From Phycisphaerales bacterium (GTDB lineage: Bacteria; Planctomycetota; Phycisphaerae; Phycisphaerales; SM1A02): 37,174 nt of DNA. The position numbers and the translations under genes were made by a program. Shown here piece after piece: positions 32,989 to 37,174 of the stretch. Under the pieces are notes generated by a model, which saw only the letters and a program-made list of their open reading frames with translations, was not told the origin of the DNA and did not search any database. The stretch's first letter is position 1. The number at the start of each line of letters is the position of its first letter. Where the stretch lies: assembly GCA_030748805.1 (NCBI GenBank), contig JASMLG010000116.1:1-37174 (forward strand). Direction: 5' to 3'.

Positions 32989-33014
32989 AAAGGCAGCGCT
33001 TTGTGACAGTCACT
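32989..33014. repeat. REP-like repeat copy D
   Basis: Exact 26-nt duplicate of copy C, 44 nt downstream, ending about 40 nt before the start of the hydrolase gene. It lacks the right outer arm. The position upstream of a gene means it could sit in that gene's promoter region. Confidence 0.75.
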
Positions 33015-33054
33015 ATGTTAACTTTGTTACGATATGTGCAAAGGAAATCTATCC

Positions 33055-33732
33055 ATGTCAATTACACTTACATTTCACGGTCAATCGTGTTTTCAACTTG
33101 ATGACGGCACATCCAATTTGCTCATTGACCCTTTTTTTACAGATAATCCTGTAGCAAAAGTCACTTCAACGGATATCAAATGTACACATATCGCTATTAC
33201 CCATGGTCATTTCGATCACTTTGCGGATTGTGAAGGTATCGCAAAAGAAAACGATGCAACTGTATATGCTGCCTATGAAATATGTGATTATCTAGGAGAA
33301 CATGGTCATGAGAATTGTGAGCCAGGAAACCCAGGTGGAAGAATCGAAGCACCGTTTGGTGGTATCTCGTTCACTCAAGCATTCCATTCTTCGAGCTTTC
33401 AAGGTCGTTACATGGGAATGCCATGTGGTCTTATGATTGAGTTCGCAGGAGCAGTGCTCTACCATGCAGGAGACACTGCTCTATTCTCAGATATGGAACT
33501 ACTAGGTCAAATATATCAGCCAGACGTTGCTATGTTCCCAATAGGTGACAGATTTACTATGGGTCCTGAAATGGCAGCAGTAGCTGCTGAAATGATTGGT
33601 GCACCAACTGCAATTCCAATGCACTACAACACATGGCCCCCAATTGAAGTTGATGTCGAGAGGTTTGCACCAAAAGACATTGATGTTCTTGTCATGGAAC
33701 CCGGTGACAGTGTAGATTTATCTGCAGAATGA
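33055..33732 (+). CDS. UPF0173 metal-dependent hydrolase (metallo-beta-lactamase fold)
   Basis: 225 aa from ATG 33055 with AAAGGA 9 nt upstream; an earlier in-frame ATG at 33034 is less likely. Family pattern: ITLTFHGQSCFQLDDG, NLLIDPFFTDNP, the metal site THGHFDH (49-55), LYHAGDTALFSDMELLG, and PMHYNTWP near the end. Length fits the UPF0173/YtkL group (about 227), whose substrate is not established. The stop overlaps the adenine deaminase start by 4 nt, so translation is probably coupled. Confidence 0.93.
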   Translation: MSITLTFHGQSCFQLDDGTSNLLIDPFFTDNPVAKVTSTDIKCTHIAITHGHFDHFADCEGIAKENDATVYAAYEICDYLGEHGHENCEPGNPGGRIEAPFGGISFTQAFHSSSFQGRYMGMPCGLMIEFAGAVLYHAGDTALFSDMELLGQIYQPDVAMFPIGDRFTMGPEMAAVAAEMIGAPTAIPMHYNTWPPIEVDVERFAPKDIDVLVMEPGDSVDLSAE

Positions 33733-35384
33733 CAAAAGTTGACACAATTCTTCGCGGGGGCAATGTTGTAAACGTACTGACTCGCACGATTGATCGTTTC
33801 GATATCGGTATCAAAAATGGAAGAATTGTTCTTGGTGCAATAGATGCAACAACCATCATCGACCTTGATGGTTCGTATATTTCACCGGGATTCATCGATG
33901 CACACATGCACGTTGAATCAACCATGTTGCCACCAACTTCGTTTGCAGCCCTATCTCTCCCCCACGGAACCACTACAGCAATCTTTGATCCACACGAGAT
34001 TGCAAACGTTCTTGGAATCGCAGGTATCAAACTTATTATGGACGATGCGAAGAACATTCCATTCGATGCTTATTTCGCTGCAAGTTCCTGCGTTCCTGCT
34101 TCACCACTTGAAACCAGTGGTGCTACTTTACTTGCTGACGACTTAGAACCTCTATTTGAGGAAGATTGTGTCATCGCCCTTGCAGAGATGATGAACTTCC
34201 CTGGAGTCATTCATGATGACCCAGAAGTACACAAAAAAATCAAGATGGGTTTGCGACACGGCAAAGTAGACGGGCACTGTCCAGGACTACGTGGTAATGA
34301 TTTGTTGAAATATATCAGTGCCGGGATATCGAGTGACCACGAAAGCATCACGGCTGAGGAAGCGCTCGATAAACTCAACGCGGGTATGCAAATTTACATT
34401 CGCGAAGGCAGCGCAGCAAAAAATCTTGAAGCTTTACTACCAATCATTACACAAGAAAATGCGCACAAAATCTGCTTCTGCACCGACGACAGACACCCTG
34501 CTGATTTACGTGACGAAGGACACATCGACCACATCATCCGGAAGGCAATATTACTTGGGTTAGATCCAATACTTGCAATCTGTATTGCAACTAAACATAT
34601 CGCTGACCATTACGAACTTTCTTCCATTGGCTCCATAGAAGATGGCAAGTTTGCGAACCTCGTCGTCTTTGACGACTTACAAAACGTGGAACCTAAGCAA
34701 ACATGGCACCATGGAAAACTTGTTGCAGACAACGGTAATGTTGTTGACATTCCGAGCACAACCGATTGGACTATCGCAAAAAATAGCGTGCATCTTCCTT
34801 CAAGTATTACACAAGAATCTTTTGCAATCAAAATCAAGTCCGAACCGATTCGTGTAATAGGACTCATCCCTGGTCAACTCATTACCGAGGAACTTCATCT
34901 CAAGTCAACAGATCAAGATATCTTAAAGATGGCAGTTATCGAACGGCATCACAACACAGGAAATGTTGGTCTTGGGTTTGTTCACGGTTTTGCTTTTTCG
35001 GGGGGTGCGATTGCGTCAACGGTCGGACACGATGCGCACAACATCGCAGTTGTTGGTGATAACGATGAAGACATGCTCACAGCAGCGAAAGCACTAGAGT
35101 CGTCCGGTGGTGGCCAATGCGTTGTTTCAAATGGTAAGTTACTTGCAATTCTTCCATTGCCTATTGCTGGATTAATGTCAGATGAACCCCCGGAATTAGT
35201 TATTAGTCAACAAAAATCTGTACTTTCTGCAATCGCATCGCTTGGTTGCCCAATTGAAGATCCTTTTATGCCACTTAGTTTCTTACCGCTTTCGGTCATC
35301 CCAAAATTAAAACTCAGCGACCTTGGTCTTGTCGATGTTGACCAATTTGCTATTGTGCCAATTGAAGTATGCCCCACCGATTAA
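33729..35384 (+). CDS. ade: Adenine deaminase
   Basis: 551 aa. Deaminates adenine to hypoxanthine in purine salvage. Amidohydrolase metal motif GFIDAHMHVES (54-64; His59, His61), followed by TTTAIFDPHEIANVLG, EMMNFPGVI, and GHCPGLRGNDLLKYISAGISSDHESITAEEAL, all typical of the Ade family. The C-terminal part has the conserved GLGFVHGF, GAIASTVGHDAHN and DNDEDM segments. Slightly shorter than the E. coli enzyme (588). ATG at 33729 lies in a 4-nt overlap with the hydrolase gene, and the 3' end overlaps the MFS gene by 16 nt. Confidence 0.95.
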   Translation: MTKVDTILRGGNVVNVLTRTIDRFDIGIKNGRIVLGAIDATTIIDLDGSYISPGFIDAHMHVESTMLPPTSFAALSLPHGTTTAIFDPHEIANVLGIAGIKLIMDDAKNIPFDAYFAASSCVPASPLETSGATLLADDLEPLFEEDCVIALAEMMNFPGVIHDDPEVHKKIKMGLRHGKVDGHCPGLRGNDLLKYISAGISSDHESITAEEALDKLNAGMQIYIREGSAAKNLEALLPIITQENAHKICFCTDDRHPADLRDEGHIDHIIRKAILLGLDPILAICIATKHIADHYELSSIGSIEDGKFANLVVFDDLQNVEPKQTWHHGKLVADNGNVVDIPSTTDWTIAKNSVHLPSSITQESFAIKIKSEPIRVIGLIPGQLITEELHLKSTDQDILKMAVIERHHNTGNVGLGFVHGFAFSGGAIASTVGHDAHNIAVVGDNDEDMLTAAKALESSGGGQCVVSNGKLLAILPLPIAGLMSDEPPELVISQQKSVLSAIASLGCPIEDPFMPLSFLPLSVIPKLKLSDLGLVDVDQFAIVPIEVCPTD

Positions 35385-36667
35385 GAAGAGAATTTGACAA
35401 GGAGCTTGCTGAAGCGAGAAAAATTGCTCGTGAAGCACGTGCTGATGCCTTGCCTTGGTTGTACTGGGCAATTGCTGCTTCGTTTTATCTCTATGAGTTC
35501 TTTGCTCGTGTTGCACCAAGTGTGATGGAAGGCACTTTGCAAAAGGACTTTGCAATGAACGCGTCAGGGCTTGGGTTTGTGATGGGTTTGTATTACCTTG
35601 CTTATGCTCCAATGCAACTTGTTGTAGGCATCACACTCGATAGATTTGGTTCAAAAAAATTACTAAGCACTGCAGCAATAATCGCTGGCGTTGGTTGCCT
35701 TGCTTTTGCGCTTGCAGAATCGGCTGCGATTCTTGGGCTCGGTCGAATTATGCTTGGCATCGGTTCGTCATTCGCTTATGTTGGTGCTGTCTACGTTGCC
35801 ACGGTCTGGTTCCCAAGAAGAAAACTTGCATTCATTATGGGCATGACTGCAGCCCTTGGAACACTTGGCGCCGCACTTGGTCAAGCACCTTTGGAAGTTG
35901 CTGTGCAGGACTTTGGCTGGCGCTCGGCTATGTACACAGCTGCTCTTGGTGGATTAGTTATCGCAATTTTAATTTGGTTGATTGTTCCAAGAAGACCTGA
36001 CTGGTTTCTCAAACTTGCAGAAATTGAGAGCAAAGAGTCAAAGGATTCCATGTTCGCGGGCTTAAGAGAAGTTGTTTCAAACGGGCAAACATGGCTGGTC
36101 TCAATTATCAGTTTACTTCTTTATGTTCCACTGTCTACGTTTGGTGCGCTTTGGGGAGATGAATATGTTGCGACTTCTGCTGGTGTTTCAAAAGATCAAG
36201 CTGCTTGGGCAATAACCATGTTATTCTTAGGTTTTGCAGCAGGAGGTCCACTCCTTGGATGGCTCTCAGACAAATACCAAACAAGACGACTTCCAATGTT
36301 ATTGGGTGGCGGATTATGTGCTGCATCAATGGGAATGTTGTTACTTGCATCTTTTCTTCCATTTTGGTTAACTGTGGTATTTTTGATTCTCTCTGGCTTC
36401 TTCGCAGGTGCTCAAGCAATTACGTTTGCTACAGCGGTTGAACAACATAGTTCTTCATGCAAAGCAACTGCTGTTGCTTTTGTTAATTTCTTCGTCATGC
36501 TTGGTGGATTTATACTTCAACCCGCCTTTGGCGCTGTCCTAGATATAACCTCGAAAACGGACTCCTACACTGCTAGCGACTACAGAATGGCACTTGTTTT
36601 ACTGCCAATCTCACTTGTTGTAGGAACAATTCTTTGCCGCTGGTTAATAGAAACCGACACCCCATGA
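35369..36667 (+). CDS. Major facilitator superfamily transporter
   Basis: 432 aa with about 12 membrane helices. A charged N-terminal segment (residues 1-28, helical, LRREFDKELAEARKIAREARADA) precedes TM1 (LYWAIAASFYLYEFFARVAPSVM). The MFS motif between TM2 and TM3 is GITLDRFGSKKLL, and there is a matching GWLSDKYQTRRLP in the second half. LGRIMLGIGSSFAYVGAVYVATVWFPRRK resembles the nitrate/glycerol-phosphate-type MFS pattern, but the substrate cannot be read. Its start lies 16 nt inside ade and its end overlaps the ATP-grasp gene by 4 nt. Purine transport would fit the neighbour but is only a guess. Confidence 0.9.
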   Translation: MPHRLRREFDKELAEARKIAREARADALPWLYWAIAASFYLYEFFARVAPSVMEGTLQKDFAMNASGLGFVMGLYYLAYAPMQLVVGITLDRFGSKKLLSTAAIIAGVGCLAFALAESAAILGLGRIMLGIGSSFAYVGAVYVATVWFPRRKLAFIMGMTAALGTLGAALGQAPLEVAVQDFGWRSAMYTAALGGLVIAILIWLIVPRRPDWFLKLAEIESKESKDSMFAGLREVVSNGQTWLVSIISLLLYVPLSTFGALWGDEYVATSAGVSKDQAAWAITMLFLGFAAGGPLLGWLSDKYQTRRLPMLLGGGLCAASMGMLLLASFLPFWLTVVFLILSGFFAGAQAITFATAVEQHSSSCKATAVAFVNFFVMLGGFILQPAFGAVLDITSKTDSYTASDYRMALVLLPISLVVGTILCRWLIETDTP

Positions 36668-37174
36668 ACATTGCCCTAGTAAGTTGTGCCAATCTTCCTG
36701 ACTGGGAAGTTGATGATCAGCCACTCACCAACGCACTTAAAAAGCTTGGAGCAACTGTGCATCATCCATCGTGGACAGAAACAATCGACTGGAATCAATT
36801 CGACCTTTCAGTTATCCGAACAACATGGGACTACCACCATCGAAAATTTGAGTTTGTAAATTGGTGTAAGACCGTTCCACGGTTGTTCAATAATGCCCAG
36901 ATTGTTCAGTGGAACACACACAAATCGTATTTGCAAGAACTTGAAACAAGCGGAACTAAAATTGCCCCAACAATTTGGATTAACAAAAACGAAAACGTAG
37001 ACATCAACAAGATAATGTGCGCATTCGAATGTTCAAAAGGTTTTATCAAACCGCAAATTGGCGCATGTGCTTCAGACACACTCCGATTTTCTATGGATGA
37101 ACTTGAACTTGCCCAACAATTTCTTACTGAAAACATTCACCAAGACATGATGGTGCAACCATATTTAGAAAGCG
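36664..37174 (+). CDS. RimK-like ATP-grasp protein, 5' part (cut by window end)
   Basis: 170 codons visible, frame still open at the window edge. It begins MNIALVSCANLPDWEVDDQP, with FDLSVIRTTWDYHHRKFEFVNW and IVQWNTHKSYLQELETSG, the pattern of a group of uncharacterised ATP-grasp proteins annotated as RimK-like or glutathione-synthetase-like. GFIKPQIGACASDTLRF is the start of the ATP-binding lobe. Members ligate a carboxylate to an amine or thiol; the substrate is unknown. ATG at 36664 overlaps the MFS stop by 4 nt, so it belongs to the hydrolase-ade-MFS run. Confidence 0.82.
   Translation, partial: MNIALVSCANLPDWEVDDQPLTNALKKLGATVHHPSWTETIDWNQFDLSVIRTTWDYHHRKFEFVNWCKTVPRLFNNAQIVQWNTHKSYLQELETSGTKIAPTIWINKNENVDINKIMCAFECSKGFIKPQIGACASDTLRFSMDELELAQQFLTENIHQDMMVQPYLES

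Overview
The window (about 37 kb, AT-rich by eye) looks like chromosome of a Planctomycetota member, most likely class Phycisphaerae. The pointers are a secreted subtilase ending in a two-repeat dockerin of the CNGDGTVDV...GSWG type, a PEP-CTERM-like protein with the variant C-terminus PAPGAIALL...RCRRRK, a GYF_2/zinc-ribbon membrane protein, several prepilin-type proteins (one with an H-x8-D motif like DUF1559 proteins), and a murC-murB-ddl-ftsQ-like block that is not followed by ftsA/ftsZ. Genes are tightly packed with many 1-16 nt overlaps. No rRNA, tRNA, CRISPR array, IS element or integrase was found, and no gene-free stretch exceeds 300 nt.

Layout. 1-5.1 kb, minus strand: dockerin-tailed S8 protease and asnS. 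5.3-10.5 kb, plus: degenerate receiver protein, groES, an unknown 74-aa gene, groEL, a terminator, rnd and ruvB. 10.5-12.1 kb: a DUF1559-like prepilin with a structured leader and a strong terminator. 12.2-16.0 kb: cystathionine beta-synthase, cystathionine gamma-lyase/synthase (reverse transsulfuration) and pgi in one run. 16.0-17.8 kb, minus: GYF_2/zinc-ribbon membrane protein, a highly structured leader, fliW and csrA. 17.8-18.7 kb, plus: parvulin lipoprotein, whose start codon shares CATG with the divergent GYF_2 gene. 18.7-21.5 kb, minus: an LptF/LptG permease pair. 21.7-24.8 kb, plus: four overlapping pseudopilin genes (I-, J-, K- and H-like). 24.9-26.3 kb, minus: NtrC-type sigma-54 activator. 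26.4-32.0 kb, plus: murC, murB, ddl, ftsQ-like and a cardiolipin synthase. 32.2-37.2 kb, plus: PEP-CTERM-like protein, a REP-like repeat pair, an UPF0173 hydrolase, adenine deaminase, an MFS transporter and the 5' part of an ATP-grasp gene cut by the window edge.

The genes are mainly housekeeping: envelope building (Lpt, Mur, Ddl, FtsQ-like, Cls), protein folding (GroES/EL, parvulin), RNA and DNA processing (RNase D, RuvB), translation (AsnRS), and sulfur and purine metabolism. FliW-CsrA implies flagella encoded elsewhere. The pseudopilins imply a type II secretion or type IV pilus machine encoded elsewhere.

The points most worth checking are: (i) the roughly 190-nt leader of fliW-csrA, with successive hairpins and repeated AGGAU motifs covering the ribosome sites of both genes, consistent with CsrA autoregulation; (ii) an unrecognised small gene between groES and groEL; (iii) a dispersed GTGACAGTCAC palindromic repeat family at two loci; (iv) a recurrent TAgAAT/TACAAT box 6-9 nt before start codons that lack a Shine-Dalgarno sequence, suggesting leaderless mRNAs; and (v) an ftsQ-like gene retained beside mur genes without ftsA/ftsZ.
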